Origin: Prevotella sp.
GTDB lineage: Bacteria > Bacteroidota > Bacteroidia > Bacteroidales > Bacteroidaceae
Assembly (NCBI GenBank): GCA_017509155.1
Contig: JAFWQE010000144.1
Span: forward strand, 1 to 56,624
DNA: 56,624 nucleotides
Reading direction: 5' to 3'
In this document: positions 34,697 through 43,290 of the stretch, in pieces
Layout of the letters: every line of letters begins with the position of its first letter
How positions within the stretch are numbered: the stretch's first letter is position 1
The notes under the pieces: generated by a model
What the model was told of the DNA's origin: nothing
The model's database searches: none
Seen by the model: the letters and a program-made list of their open reading frames with translations, nothing else
Position numbers and translations under genes: made by a program

Positions 34697-36112
34697 CTAT
34701 TCCCACTTCGGGGGTTGGGCTTTGTCGAAATAGTACCAGTAGGTGTCACTGAACTGCGGATTGCCGCGTTGCTGGTTGTATTGGGCGAAGCGCCTGGCCA
34801 CGTCGGGCATGCTGATGTATTGCTTCCACTGTTCCTCCGTTGCCTGTGTGCCGGCGAGCCAGATGCAGAGGGCCTCCTGGTAGAGTTTCTTCGCGCGTGG
34901 ATGCTGGGCGCAGTAGCGGTCGTAGTCGCGCTTGAAGCTGTCCATGTCCTTTAGCAGGAGGTCGCTGCACAGCATGTAGTCCAAGGCGGCGATGTTGGCG
35001 GGGTTGTGGTCGAGCAGCTGCACCATGATGAAGTGGGCGTTGTCGGTCACGTTGATGGTGTCGCGCTGTGGCACGAAGGCCTGTTTCTGCACGTAGCGAG
35101 GCTCAACCTGCTTCATGTTCCTGCGCGCCCAGGGGCCGTAGACCATCGTCTTGCTGAGCAGCCGCAGGTATTTCTGTGCGGCCAGCGTGTCGCGGCTTAC
35201 GAGCGAGCATTCTGCCAGTCGCTTCATCATGCGCACGTTTCGGTTGTCGGCCGAGAACACGTTGTTCATCATGGCCGCCCGTTCGCAGAACGTCATGTCG
35301 CCGAGCACCCAGTAGAGTTCGTTCATGTTGTTGATGACGAGTCGCGGCGTCTCGGGGCCAATCTTGTGGAAGGTGCCCAGGTCGGTATTCGAAAAGCGCA
35401 GCAGGTAGTCGGGCAGCTCGCCCCGCTCTGCGCGGGCCAGGTTGTAGAAGAATGTCATCTCGGGCGTGGGCTCAGGGTCGTTTTCCACCATGGCGAACAG
35501 TTTCTGGTAGTTGCCGAAGTAGTATTCGTTGTCGGCAGCGAGCTGTTTTTCCAGATAGAAATTGGGTTTTTGCAACTTTCCCCACTGTGGCAGACCGAAG
35601 ACGACATAGCCCACGATGGCCGCCAGCACCGATGCCAGCACCTGCCGCCACCGCTTCTTCCCCGCCACGAGCATGGCAACGAAGAGCAGTCCCGCCATGC
35701 CGATGGCGGCAATGATGTTGCAGAGCCTGTAGCCGTGATGAAGGCTGAACACGGCGAAGACGGTCGCAACAGCCAGGGCCAGCAGGGTGGACCACCACTG
35801 ACTGCGCAGTCCCCATTGCTGGAACAGTCGGCGCAGCAGGTCGCCCAGCACAAGCAGGCACCCCGTCAGGATGACCGGCCCCGCGCCGATGTAGTAGTAG
35901 AACTGTGTGAGGAAATCGCCCACCTGCCGCGACAGCCATCCCGTCGACAGCATGCCCGTCAGCAGGTATTCGCGCGAGAGCAGAAACAACTGGTTCTGCT
36001 CCTGGTAGAAGAAGTGATACTGGTATTTAAGAAGGAAAAACAGCAGCCATGCCATCCCCCACACGAAGACGACGCCATAGACCCCATATTTCCAAAATCC
36101 TTTACGTCTCAC
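34697..36112 (-). CDS. Polytopic membrane protein, short DUF6057-like (module c)
   Basis: Shares the signature YQEQNQLFLLSREYLLTGM, then GWLSRQVGDFLTQFYYY, with the two longer paralogues. Only about five transmembrane segments are seen (VVFVWGMAWLLFFLLKY, VILTGCLLVLGDLLRRL, LLALAVATVFAVFSL, IIAAIGMAGLLFVAMLV, VLASVLAAIVGYVVFGL), so about four present in copies a and b are missing. The soluble C-terminal half is retained (RAERGELPDYLLRF, DYMLCSDLLLKDMDSFKRDY). It is followed by the propeller c gene and preceded at 45 nt by the RidA/chorismatase-like gene, with which it may be cotranscribed. Function unknown. Confidence 0.8.
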   Translation of the reverse strand: MRRKGFWKYGVYGVVFVWGMAWLLFFLLKYQYHFFYQEQNQLFLLSREYLLTGMLSTGWLSRQVGDFLTQFYYYIGAGPVILTGCLLVLGDLLRRLFQQWGLRSQWWSTLLALAVATVFAVFSLHHGYRLCNIIAAIGMAGLLFVAMLVAGKKRWRQVLASVLAAIVGYVVFGLPQWGKLQKPNFYLEKQLAADNEYYFGNYQKLFAMVENDPEPTPEMTFFYNLARAERGELPDYLLRFSNTDLGTFHKIGPETPRLVINNMNELYWVLGDMTFCERAAMMNNVFSADNRNVRMMKRLAECSLVSRDTLAAQKYLRLLSKTMVYGPWARRNMKQVEPRYVQKQAFVPQRDTINVTDNAHFIMVQLLDHNPANIAALDYMLCSDLLLKDMDSFKRDYDRYCAQHPRAKKLYQEALCIWLAGTQATEEQWKQYISMPDVARRFAQYNQQRGNPQFSDTYWYYFDKAQPPKWE

Positions 36113-36157
36113 GTTCCGCTTTCACTTGTCAGGTGATACTATTTTGCCCTCCTGTTG

Positions 36158-37183
36158 TCACTCTATGCTTTTCGCAGCGACGCACTCCATCTCGATGAGC
36201 CATTCAGGTCTGCACACCTTGGCCTGCACAATGACGTTTGGCACCTGCGGGAAGGCTCGCGCCATGAAGTCGTGTACGGGGGCATAGTCCGACAGGTCGC
36301 GCAGGTAGATGATGAAGTATTTCACGTCCGACATCTGCGCTCCGCCGCCCTTCAGCAGCGCTCCGATGTTCTCAAGCAGTCGTGCTGCCTGTTTCATTAC
36401 GTCGCCCACGTAGATGACATTTCCGTGCTTGTCGATGCTGGCGGTGCCGGAAATGAAGAACTGCTGGTGGTCTTTCAGCGTCAGCCGGGTGCCGCGCTCG
36501 AAGGCCACGCCGTATTCATGGGTGGGGTTCAGATGGTCGAGCGCCTTCAGGTAGGTCTTGTCTTCTTCCCGTATGTTGGGGAAGGTGAGGAAGTCCATGG
36601 CCACGCATGCCGAACGTGTCTGCGTCAGTCCGCCAATGCCAGTGGAGGCAATGAAGTGGGTGTCGATGGTGAGTCCGTAGCGCTGGAATATGTCGTTGCG
36701 CGCCTTCACCACGCCGGCGTAGTTGTTGTCGATGTCGCCCACGTAGAGCCAGGTCCTCACGCAATGGGTGGCCAGCTGCAGCCCTCGGTCCTTCATGATG
36801 CGGAGATACTTCTCGAAAAGCATGATGGCCTGTGTGTATGAGTTCAGGCCTTTGGTCTCGCCGTCGGTCAGACGCAGGCTGTGGAACAGGTAGTCGGGCT
36901 CGCCCTCGGCCGTTTTCATCAGCAGCGCAATCTTGCTTCCGTCCACCGGAGCCTGCTCCACCACGCTGATGGCCGTGTCGCCCAGCAGCTCCTGGTAGAG
37001 CACTGAGTCCACCAGTTTCTGGTATTGGTTCTGGGCATCGCTCAGGAAAACCTTTGTGTAATGCAGCTGTCGGCCTGCCTGCTTCTCGCTGTCCAGATAT
37101 TGGGCAACGGTCAGCGACAGCCTGGCCAGCCGCTCCTGGAAGGAGCCGGTCTTGTCGGCGGCTATGATGTTGTATCTTTCCAT
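36158..37183 (-). CDS. RidA/chorismatase-like protein
   Basis: 341 residues. The second half has the trimeric YjgF/RidA fold pattern (ISGTASIDKHGNVIYVGDV, QAARLLENIGALLKGGGAQM, VKYFIIYLRDLSDY, NVIVQAKVCRPEWLIEMEC). The first half (CVRTWLYVGDIDNNYAGVV, ARNDIFQRYG, ASTGIGG) resembles chorismatases of the FkbO/Hyg5 type, which contain two such domains. A chorismate-cleaving or Rid-type deaminase role is possible; substrate not determined from sequence. The ATG at 37183 is chosen because it follows the -7 element by about 20 nt; the frame extends upstream but that part is AT-rich and not conserved-looking. Cytoplasmic, no signal peptide. Confidence 0.75.
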   Translation of the reverse strand: MERYNIIAADKTGSFQERLARLSLTVAQYLDSEKQAGRQLHYTKVFLSDAQNQYQKLVDSVLYQELLGDTAISVVEQAPVDGSKIALLMKTAEGEPDYLFHSLRLTDGETKGLNSYTQAIMLFEKYLRIMKDRGLQLATHCVRTWLYVGDIDNNYAGVVKARNDIFQRYGLTIDTHFIASTGIGGLTQTRSACVAMDFLTFPNIREEDKTYLKALDHLNPTHEYGVAFERGTRLTLKDHQQFFISGTASIDKHGNVIYVGDVMKQAARLLENIGALLKGGGAQMSDVKYFIIYLRDLSDYAPVHDFMARAFPQVPNVIVQAKVCRPEWLIEMECVAAKSIE

Positions 37184-37202
37184 GTTTTTTCCATTTTGGC
37201 TG

Positions 37203-37210
37203 CAAAGGTA
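37203..37210 (-). promoter_or_regulatory. -7 element of the RidA/chorismatase-like gene
   Basis: TACCTTTG followed by C on the minus strand, about 20 nt upstream of the ATG, implying a very short leader. Confidence 0.6.
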
Positions 37211-37534
37211 CGAAAAAATCGATGAAGCGAGAAGAAAACAAACAACATTTGTTTTCTCTTGTGTGAGAAATTTGTATAATATGCGCGTGGATTGCCAAAA
37301 CGAAGTATGCGTTTTCTTTGTACAGAACGGCTGTGCTTGCCTACAAATGACGGTGCGAAGAAAGCTCCGACATGGCAAGACTGGAGAACTCTATCTTGGC
37401 AGAAGCGTCAAAAAAAATCTAGATTATTCTCGCAAAATACGCCAGTTTTCGCGAGAATAATCTAGATATTTTCTATTCATTTCCGGCACTTTTGTTTGTC
37501 AAGGGTGCCGTAATGACTCGTTAAGGGTGGCGGT
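37211..37534. other. Intergenic region containing the argF' terminator
   Basis: No gene seen. The main structure is the long hairpin at 37417-37467 described separately; the rest is AT-rich promoter DNA for the RidA-like gene. Confidence 0.6.
37417..37467 (-). terminator. 17-bp perfect hairpin with T run, downstream of argF'
   Basis: TCTAGATTATTCTCGC (37418-37433) pairs perfectly with GCGAGAATAATCTAGA (37451-37466), extended one base on each side, around a loop that contains TACGCCA. On the minus strand it is followed by eight T. Its position fits an intrinsic terminator of the proB-proA-argF' unit. It is related in loop and flank to the hairpin at 45551. Confidence 0.75.
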
Positions 37535-38515
37535 TCAGAGCGCCTCGAGCATCCGTTTGAGCACCACCGAGCACGAAATCTCGCGGTTGGCTGCTTCGGG
37601 AATGACCAGCGAGTTGGGCGACTCTATCACGTCGTCGGTCACAATCAGGTTGCGTCGCACGGGCAGACAGTGCATGAACTTCGCATTGTTGGTCCACGCC
37701 ATGTGCTCCGTGTCGACGGTCCATGAGCGGTCGTCGCACGTGATTTTTCCATAGTCGGCGGGGTTGGTCACGCCCGGATTGCTCCAGTTCTTGGCGTAGA
37801 TGAAGTCGGCATCTTCAAAGGCCCGGCGCTGATCATACTCCACGCGGGCGTCGCCAATGAACTGCGGGTCGAGCTCATATCCCTTTGGATGGGTGATGAC
37901 AAGGTTGATGTCGGGGTCGGCATTCATCCACTGGGCAAACGAGTTGGGCACGGCCTGCGGCAGGGCACGGCAGTGGGGCGCCCATGTGAGCACCACTTTC
38001 GGACGCCGCGACGGCGTGTCTGCGGCAGCAGTGTGCTCCTTAATCGTTATCAGGTCGGCAAAGGCCTGCAGGGGATGCACTGTGGCGGTCTCCATGGCAA
38101 ACACGGGACGGCCGCTGTACTTGATGAACTGGTTGAGCACGGTTTCGGCATAGTCGTAGTCGCGGTCGCTGAGTCCGGCAAACGAACGGACGCCGATGAT
38201 GTCGCAATAGCATCCCATCACGGGGATGGCTTCGAGCAGATGCTCGCTCTTGTCGCCGTCCATGATGACGCCGCGCTCCGTCTCCAGCTTCCAGGCACCG
38301 GCGTTCACGTCGAGCACAATGACGTTCATGCCCAGGTTCATGGCCGCCTTCTGTGTGGACAGACGGGTGCGCAGGGAGTTGTTGAAGAAGATCATCATGA
38401 GCGTCTTGTTGCGTCCCAGGTGCTGGTATTTGAAACGGTCGTTCTTGATTTCCATGGCCTCGGCCAGCGCCTTGCTGAGCGGACCTATGTCTTCTACGTT
38501 GATGAATGTACGCAT
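37535..38515 (-). CDS. argF': N-succinylornithine-type carbamoyltransferase (ArgF')
   Basis: Transfers the carbamoyl group to an N-acylated ornithine in the Bacteroidota arginine pathway. The motif FFNNSLRTRLSTQKAAMN carries the carbamoyl-phosphate site, and FMHCLPVRRN, VHPLQAFADL and AKNWSNPG are typical of the acetyl/succinylornithine class rather than ordinary OTCase. Overall it resembles the Bacteroides fragilis enzyme, which prefers N-succinylornithine. In that enzyme Pro90 is reported as the specificity-determining residue; here the aligned position in DGDKSEHLLEAIP is Ser90. It is the last gene of the XRE-acs-proB-proA-argF' series, 60 nt after proA. 326 residues, full length. Confidence 0.92.
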   Translation of the reverse strand: MRTFINVEDIGPLSKALAEAMEIKNDRFKYQHLGRNKTLMMIFFNNSLRTRLSTQKAAMNLGMNVIVLDVNAGAWKLETERGVIMDGDKSEHLLEAIPVMGCYCDIIGVRSFAGLSDRDYDYAETVLNQFIKYSGRPVFAMETATVHPLQAFADLITIKEHTAAADTPSRRPKVVLTWAPHCRALPQAVPNSFAQWMNADPDINLVITHPKGYELDPQFIGDARVEYDQRRAFEDADFIYAKNWSNPGVTNPADYGKITCDDRSWTVDTEHMAWTNNAKFMHCLPVRRNLIVTDDVIESPNSLVIPEAANREISCSVVLKRMLEAL

Positions 38516-38575
38516 GGGTGTGGGTTTAATGGGGTTAATGGGGTGTGATGGGGTTCGTGGGGTGGGGGAGCAGAC

Positions 38576-39823
38576 CTATGGGCGTGTCTGTCCTTCACCC
38601 TCAATGAGCCATTTGTAGGTGGTCATCTCTTCGAGAGCCATGGGGCCGCGCGGTCCCAGTTTCTGGGTGGAAATGCCAATCTCGGCTCCCATTCCGAACT
38701 GTGCGCCGTCGGTAAAGCTCGTGGGAGCGTTCCAGTAGACGCAGGCTGCGTCCACCTCCTGCTGAAAGCGGCGGGCGGCATTCTCGTCCTGCGTGATGAT
38801 GGCCTCGCTGTGACCGCTGCCGTAGCAGGCAATGTGGAGCAGGGCTTCGTCGAGCGATGCCACGGTCTTGATGGCCATCTGGTAGTCCATGAACTCCGTT
38901 CCGAAGCTCTCGGCCGAGGCGTGGCGAAGCAGTTCGTCGGGATAGTTGCCGCTCAGGGCTTGCCACGCACTGTCGTCAGCATGCAGGATGACGTTGCTGA
39001 TGATGAGCGGTGCGCAGAGCTCAGGCAGGTCGTGCAGGCGGCTTTCGTGCACGATGAGGCAGTCGAGGGCGTTGCACACGCTGACGCGGCGCGTCTTGGC
39101 GTTGTTCACGATGTCGCGTCCTATCTTCAGGTCACCGTCGCGGTCGAAATAGGTGTTCACCACGCCGGCACCCGTCTCTATGACAGGCACGCGGGCCGTG
39201 TCGCGCACAAAGCTGATGAGCTTCTTGCCTCCGCGCGGGATGCATACGTCGATGTAGCCCACGGCATTGAGCATCTCGGCCGTGGCTTCATGGGTGGCGG
39301 GCAGCAGCTCAACCACCGACGGGTCGACGCCTTCGCTGCGCAGCACGTCGTGGATGAGGCCAACGGCGGCCTCGTTGGAACGTGCTGCGTCGCGCCCGCC
39401 TTTCAGCACGCAGGCGTTGCCACTCTTCAGACAGAGCGAGAAAACGTCAAAGGTGACGTTGGGACGAGCCTCGTAAACCACGCCGATGACGCCGAAGGGC
39501 ACGCTCACGCGCCGCAGACGCAGGCCGTTCTGAAGCGTGCGTTCCTTCTGCACCATGCCCAGTGGCGACGGCAGGGTTGCCACATGGCGCATGTCGCCGG
39601 CGATGGCTTCCAGACGCTGTGGGGTCAGCTGCAGACGGTCGTAAAGGGGATTGCTGCGCTCCATGTGCGACAAATCCTCGGCGTTGGCTGCCAACAGCGC
39701 CGGTTGATGCTGGCCAATGGCGTCGGCCACGGCCATAAGCAGCGCGTTCTTGCGCTCGTCGCTGAGCAGGGCCAGCTGGCGGCTGGCGGCTTTCACTCGC
39801 TCAAATGTTTCTTTCAGTTCCAT
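38576..39823 (-). CDS. proA: Glutamate-5-semialdehyde dehydrogenase (gamma-glutamyl phosphate reductase)
   Basis: NADPH-dependent reduction of glutamyl-5-phosphate, the second step of proline synthesis. Signature segments are [56 protein letters not shown], and the catalytic Cys in [17 protein letters not shown]. The C-terminus has [20 protein letters not shown]. 415 residues, normal length. The start follows the proB stop by 14 nt, so the two are cotranscribed. Confidence 0.97.
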   Translation of the reverse strand: MELKETFERVKAASRQLALLSDERKNALLMAVADAIGQHQPALLAANAEDLSHMERSNPLYDRLQLTPQRLEAIAGDMRHVATLPSPLGMVQKERTLQNGLRLRRVSVPFGVIGVVYEARPNVTFDVFSLCLKSGNACVLKGGRDAARSNEAAVGLIHDVLRSEGVDPSVVELLPATHEATAEMLNAVGYIDVCIPRGGKKLISFVRDTARVPVIETGAGVVNTYFDRDGDLKIGRDIVNNAKTRRVSVCNALDCLIVHESRLHDLPELCAPLIISNVILHADDSAWQALSGNYPDELLRHASAESFGTEFMDYQMAIKTVASLDEALLHIACYGSGHSEAIITQDENAARRFQQEVDAACVYWNAPTSFTDGAQFGMGAEIGISTQKLGPRGPMALEEMTTYKWLIEGEGQTRP

Positions 39824-39837
39824 AACATGTTTCGGTT

Positions 39838-40632
39838 TTAATGGGTGGACTTCGTCGTGATGGGTACAAATGCCGTGTGAGGAATGTCGTCTTCTCCCTC
39901 CATCAGTGCCTGCAGGATGCCGGGGCGCGTGCCGTTGGCAATGACGACGCGGATGCCGCGCTGCGCCATGTGCGTTGCCGTGGCGTACTTCGATTCCATG
40001 CCTCCGCGGCCGGCCTCACTGTGCTTCTTCTGGATGAACTGACTCAGGTCGGTGCCCGCAGGCACCTCTCTGATGAGCTCGGAATGAGGGTCGTCGGGCG
40101 CACCGGTGAAGATGCCGTCGATGTTGCTCAGCAGAATGAGCGTCGAGGCACCCATCATCTGGGCGATGAGTCCTGAGAGTTCGTCGTTGTCGGTGAACAT
40201 CAGCTCGGTGATACATACCGTGTCGTTCTCGTTGACAATGGGGAGAACGCCGTTCTCGAGCATCACCTCCATGCACGCCCGCTGGTTCTTGAACTGCTCA
40301 CCGGGTTCAAAATTCTCCTTCATGGTGAGCACCTGTCCCACGGGGATGCCCCATTCACGGAACAGGTCGTAGTAGAGACCGATGAGCTTCACCTGTCCGA
40401 CGGCCGAGAAGAGCTGCCGCTGTTCCACGCTGTCGAGGCGGTGGTCAACGCTCAGTTCGCCACGTCCGCCAGCCACGGCACCACTCGACACGAGGATGAC
40501 ATCGTAGCCTTGCGCACGCAGCCACGCAATCTGGTCGGTCAGTTCCGACATGCGCGAGACGTTCAGCTTGCCGTCTGCGCGGGTGAGCACGTTGCTGCCC
40601 ACCTTCACCACTATTCTTTCCTTGGCGTTCAT
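39838..40632 (-). CDS. proB: Glutamate 5-kinase without PUA domain
   Basis: Phosphorylates glutamate at the gamma-carboxylate, the first step of proline synthesis. It is an amino-acid-kinase fold with [16 protein letters not shown] at the N-terminus, [21 protein letters not shown] and the ATP-site region [20 protein letters not shown]. It has 264 residues and lacks the C-terminal PUA domain of the enterobacterial enzyme. The ATG at 40632 gives the family's usual N-terminus and lies 11 nt after the stop of the acyl-CoA ligase gene; upstream in-frame sequence is antisense-like and not conserved. Confidence 0.95.
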   Translation of the reverse strand: MNAKERIVVKVGSNVLTRADGKLNVSRMSELTDQIAWLRAQGYDVILVSSGAVAGGRGELSVDHRLDSVEQRQLFSAVGQVKLIGLYYDLFREWGIPVGQVLTMKENFEPGEQFKNQRACMEVMLENGVLPIVNENDTVCITELMFTDNDELSGLIAQMMGASTLILLSNIDGIFTGAPDDPHSELIREVPAGTDLSQFIQKKHSEAGRGGMESKYATATHMAQRGIRVVIANGTRPGILQALMEGEDDIPHTAFVPITTKSTH

Positions 40633-40643
40633 GCTGGGCTTTA

Positions 40644-42335
40644 TCAGGCTTGTGAGTCTTTTTTCCTTATTTCCACGCGGCGAATCTTGCCCGAGATGGT
40701 CTTGGGCAGCTCGTCCACGAATTCCACGATACGGGGATATTTGTAGGGGGCCGTCTCGCGCTTGACGTGCTGCTGCAGCTCCTTCGCCAGCTCGTCGCCG
40801 GCCTTGTCCTTCCATTCCTTTCCGAGCACGATGGTGGCCTTCACCACCATTCCGCGTATGTCGTCGGGCACGCCTGTGATGGCGCACTCCACCACGGCGG
40901 GATGTGTCATGAGCGCACTCTCCACCTCGAACGGACCGATGCGATAGCCGCTCGACTTGATGACGTCGTCGATGCGACCCTCAAACCAGTAGTAGCCGTC
41001 CTCGTCGCGCCAGGCCACGTCGCCGGTGTGGTACAGTCCGTCGTGCCAGGCTTCACGCGTCAGTTCCTCGTCGCGGTAGTATTCCTTGAACAGGCCGATG
41101 GGCTTGTCGTCGCCGACGCGCACCACAATCTCGCCCTTCTCACCGTCTTCGCACGGTGTTCCGTCGGGACGCACGAGGTCGATGTCGTATTGGGCGTTGG
41201 GCATGCCCATGCTTCCGGGCTTGGGTTCCATCCAGGGGAACGTGCCAAGCGTCATGGTGGTCTCCGTTTGCCCGAAGCCTTCCATCATGCGGATGCCGGT
41301 TTTCTCCAGGAATTTGTCAAAGACGGCGGGGTTGAGCGCCTCTCCGGCTGTGGTGCAGTACTCAAGCGAGGAGAGGTCATAGCGCGAGAGGTCCTCGCGA
41401 ATCATGAACCTGTAGATGGTGGGCGGGGCGCAGAAGCTCGTCACCTTGTATTTTTCCATCTGCCGCAGCAGTGTGTCGGCGTTGAACTTCTCGTGGTCGA
41501 AGACGAACACGGTGGCCCCTGCGAACCACTGTCCGTAGAATTTCCCCCATACGGCCTTGCCCCATCCCGTGTCGGCCACGGTGAGGTGGAGCGACCCTTC
41601 GTGCAGGTTGTGCCAGAAAACGCCCGTCGTCAGATGCCCCAGCGCGTAGAGGAAGTCGTGGGCAACCATCTTCGGCTCGCCGCTGGTTCCGCTGGTGAAG
41701 TACATCAGCATGGTGTCGCTGTTGTCGTTCTTCTCTGCGGGGCGCACGAACTGCGGTGTCTTCAGCCACTCCTGACTCCAGGAGTGCCAGCCCACTTTCG
41801 CCGTGTCTCCCTCGGACAACGAAAGGGGAGCGTCTTCCTCACCTACCACTACCACCGTCTCCACCGTCGGACTCTCGGGCAGGGCCAGACGTATCTGACC
41901 TGTCACGTAGTCGTCGTCGACGCAGACAATGGCCTTCACCGATGCCCGCGTGTCGCGGTATACGATGTCGTGCTTGGTGAGCATGTGGGTGGCGGGTATC
42001 ACCACTGCGCCGAGTTTGTGCAGGGCGAGCATCACCAGCCACCACTCATAGCGACGCTTCAGGATGAGCATCACGGGGTCGCCCTTGCCGATGCCGAGCG
42101 ACTGCAGGTAGGCGGCGGCCTGGTCGGACTGCTCTTTCAGCTGCGCAAAGGTGGTGCGGCGCTCGGCTCCCTGGTCGTTTGTCCAGAGCAGTGCCAGCCC
42201 GTCTGGCTTCTCCTCTGCCCACACGTCCATCACGTCGTAGGCAAAGTTGAAATGCTCAGGGATGATAAATTCCAGATTCTTGTTGTAATCCTCGACCGAC
42301 GTGAACGACGTCTGCCGTAAAAATCTTTCTACCAT
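40644..42335 (-). CDS. AMP-forming acyl-CoA synthetase (medium-chain type)
   Basis: An ANL-superfamily ligase activating a carboxylic acid via acyl-AMP to acyl-CoA. Visible motifs: phosphate loop YFTSGTSGEPKM, MEGFGQTETT, YHTGDVAWRDEDGYYWFEGR followed by IDDVIKSSGYRIGPFEVESA, and the C-terminal catalytic Lys in LPKTISGKIRRVE. It resembles ACSM-type medium-chain or acetate/propionate-like ligases; substrate uncertain. 563 residues. It lies 14 nt after the XRE-cupin regulator, which probably controls it, and 11 nt before proB. This neighbourhood is, as I recall, also found in Bacteroides. Confidence 0.92.
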   Translation of the reverse strand: MVERFLRQTSFTSVEDYNKNLEFIIPEHFNFAYDVMDVWAEEKPDGLALLWTNDQGAERRTTFAQLKEQSDQAAAYLQSLGIGKGDPVMLILKRRYEWWLVMLALHKLGAVVIPATHMLTKHDIVYRDTRASVKAIVCVDDDYVTGQIRLALPESPTVETVVVVGEEDAPLSLSEGDTAKVGWHSWSQEWLKTPQFVRPAEKNDNSDTMLMYFTSGTSGEPKMVAHDFLYALGHLTTGVFWHNLHEGSLHLTVADTGWGKAVWGKFYGQWFAGATVFVFDHEKFNADTLLRQMEKYKVTSFCAPPTIYRFMIREDLSRYDLSSLEYCTTAGEALNPAVFDKFLEKTGIRMMEGFGQTETTMTLGTFPWMEPKPGSMGMPNAQYDIDLVRPDGTPCEDGEKGEIVVRVGDDKPIGLFKEYYRDEELTREAWHDGLYHTGDVAWRDEDGYYWFEGRIDDVIKSSGYRIGPFEVESALMTHPAVVECAITGVPDDIRGMVVKATIVLGKEWKDKAGDELAKELQQHVKRETAPYKYPRIVEFVDELPKTISGKIRRVEIRKKDSQA

Positions 42336-42349
42336 AGTTTTTTCCTATT

Positions 42350-42940
42350 TTAGAATATGATTGCAAGAAACCTCACCGGCTTCCCGTTCAGGGCGCGCAT
42401 GCCGTGTGGCTGTGTGGCGTCGAAGTAGATGCTGTCGCCCTCGTTGAGCACGAGTGTCTTCTTTCCCACCACGAGTTCCATGCTGCCTTCGGTCACCATG
42501 TTGAACTCCTGTCCTTCGTGCGAGTTGCGCTCCATGGGTGCGTCTTCGGGCTTTGGCTCCACGTAGACCATGAAGGGGTCGGCCTTCCTGCCGCGGAATC
42601 CGCTGGCCAGGCTCTGGTATTTGTAGGCCTTGCGCCGCTCCACGCTCTGTCCTTGTCCCTTTCGTGTCAGGTAGTAGGTGCTCATGTGGGGTTCCTCGCC
42701 AAACAGCAGCACGTCGAGTGCCACGCCGTAGTGCTTGGCAATCTTGTTGAGCGTGCTCACCGAGAGCTCACTCTCGCCAGACTCCATCTTATCGTAATCC
42801 TCGGGCGTCATGCCGCAGAGGTCGGCTATTTCCTGCACGGGAATGTCGAGCACGTCGCGCAGTCCTTTCAGCCGTTCGCCTATTTGCTTGATTGCTTCTT
42901 CCATCTTCTTGATTGCTAACGGGTCATTAGCGATGGTCAT
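42350..42940 (-). CDS. XRE-family regulator with C-terminal cupin domain
   Basis: An N-terminal helix-turn-helix (residues about 15-75, LCGMTPEDYDKMESGESELS) is followed by a cupin_2 sensor domain (residues about 115-195: HEGQEFNMVTEGSMELVVG, LNEGDSIYFDATQPHGMRAL). Such proteins usually sense a small ligand and control nearby metabolic genes. It is the first gene of the unit with the acyl-CoA ligase, proB, proA and argF'. The ATG at 42940 is used; one at 42904 (MEEAIKQIGERL) is an alternative. Array C of 22-nt repeats lies about 170 nt upstream. Confidence 0.92.
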   Translation of the reverse strand: MTIANDPLAIKKMEEAIKQIGERLKGLRDVLDIPVQEIADLCGMTPEDYDKMESGESELSVSTLNKIAKHYGVALDVLLFGEEPHMSTYYLTRKGQGQSVERRKAYKYQSLASGFRGRKADPFMVYVEPKPEDAPMERNSHEGQEFNMVTEGSMELVVGKKTLVLNEGDSIYFDATQPHGMRALNGKPVRFLAIIF

Positions 42941-43290
42941 AATGGCTCGCTATTCCCCAGGTCTTTATTCTTTTTTATCTGTTCTCTTGTCCATCTGCCG
43001 CTCTTTGAAAGCCTGTTCATATCTGGCCGTTTGCCTTATCCAGATATGTTTTTTGTCGGTTCAAGCCCTTCAAACTGTCCGTTTCGCCCGGTAAAACCGT
43101 CGCTTTCAAGAAACAAATCCATTGATTTTGTTTGACGATTCCATTGATTTTGTTCAACGATTCCATTGGATTCGTTCAACAATTCCATTGGATTTGTTCC
43201 GCGACTTTGTCGGTTTACCTGTCTGCAAGCGTCGTTTTCAGGACTCCGATTTGGCGTTTTCTGTTTCCGAGAGCGGAGCTATGCCTTGTT
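42941..43290. other. Gene-free region upstream of the XRE-cupin gene
   Basis: No gene and no sequence matching TAnnTTTG on the minus strand. The only clear structure is the 22-nt repeat array C. Confidence 0.6.
43112..43199. repeat. 22-nt repeat array C, 4 copies
   Basis: TCCATT recurs at 43118, 43140, 43162 and 43184, exactly 22 nt apart. Typical cores are ATTCCATTGATTTTGTTCAA and CGATTCCATTGGATTCGTTC. Same family and orientation as array B. Confidence 0.85.
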
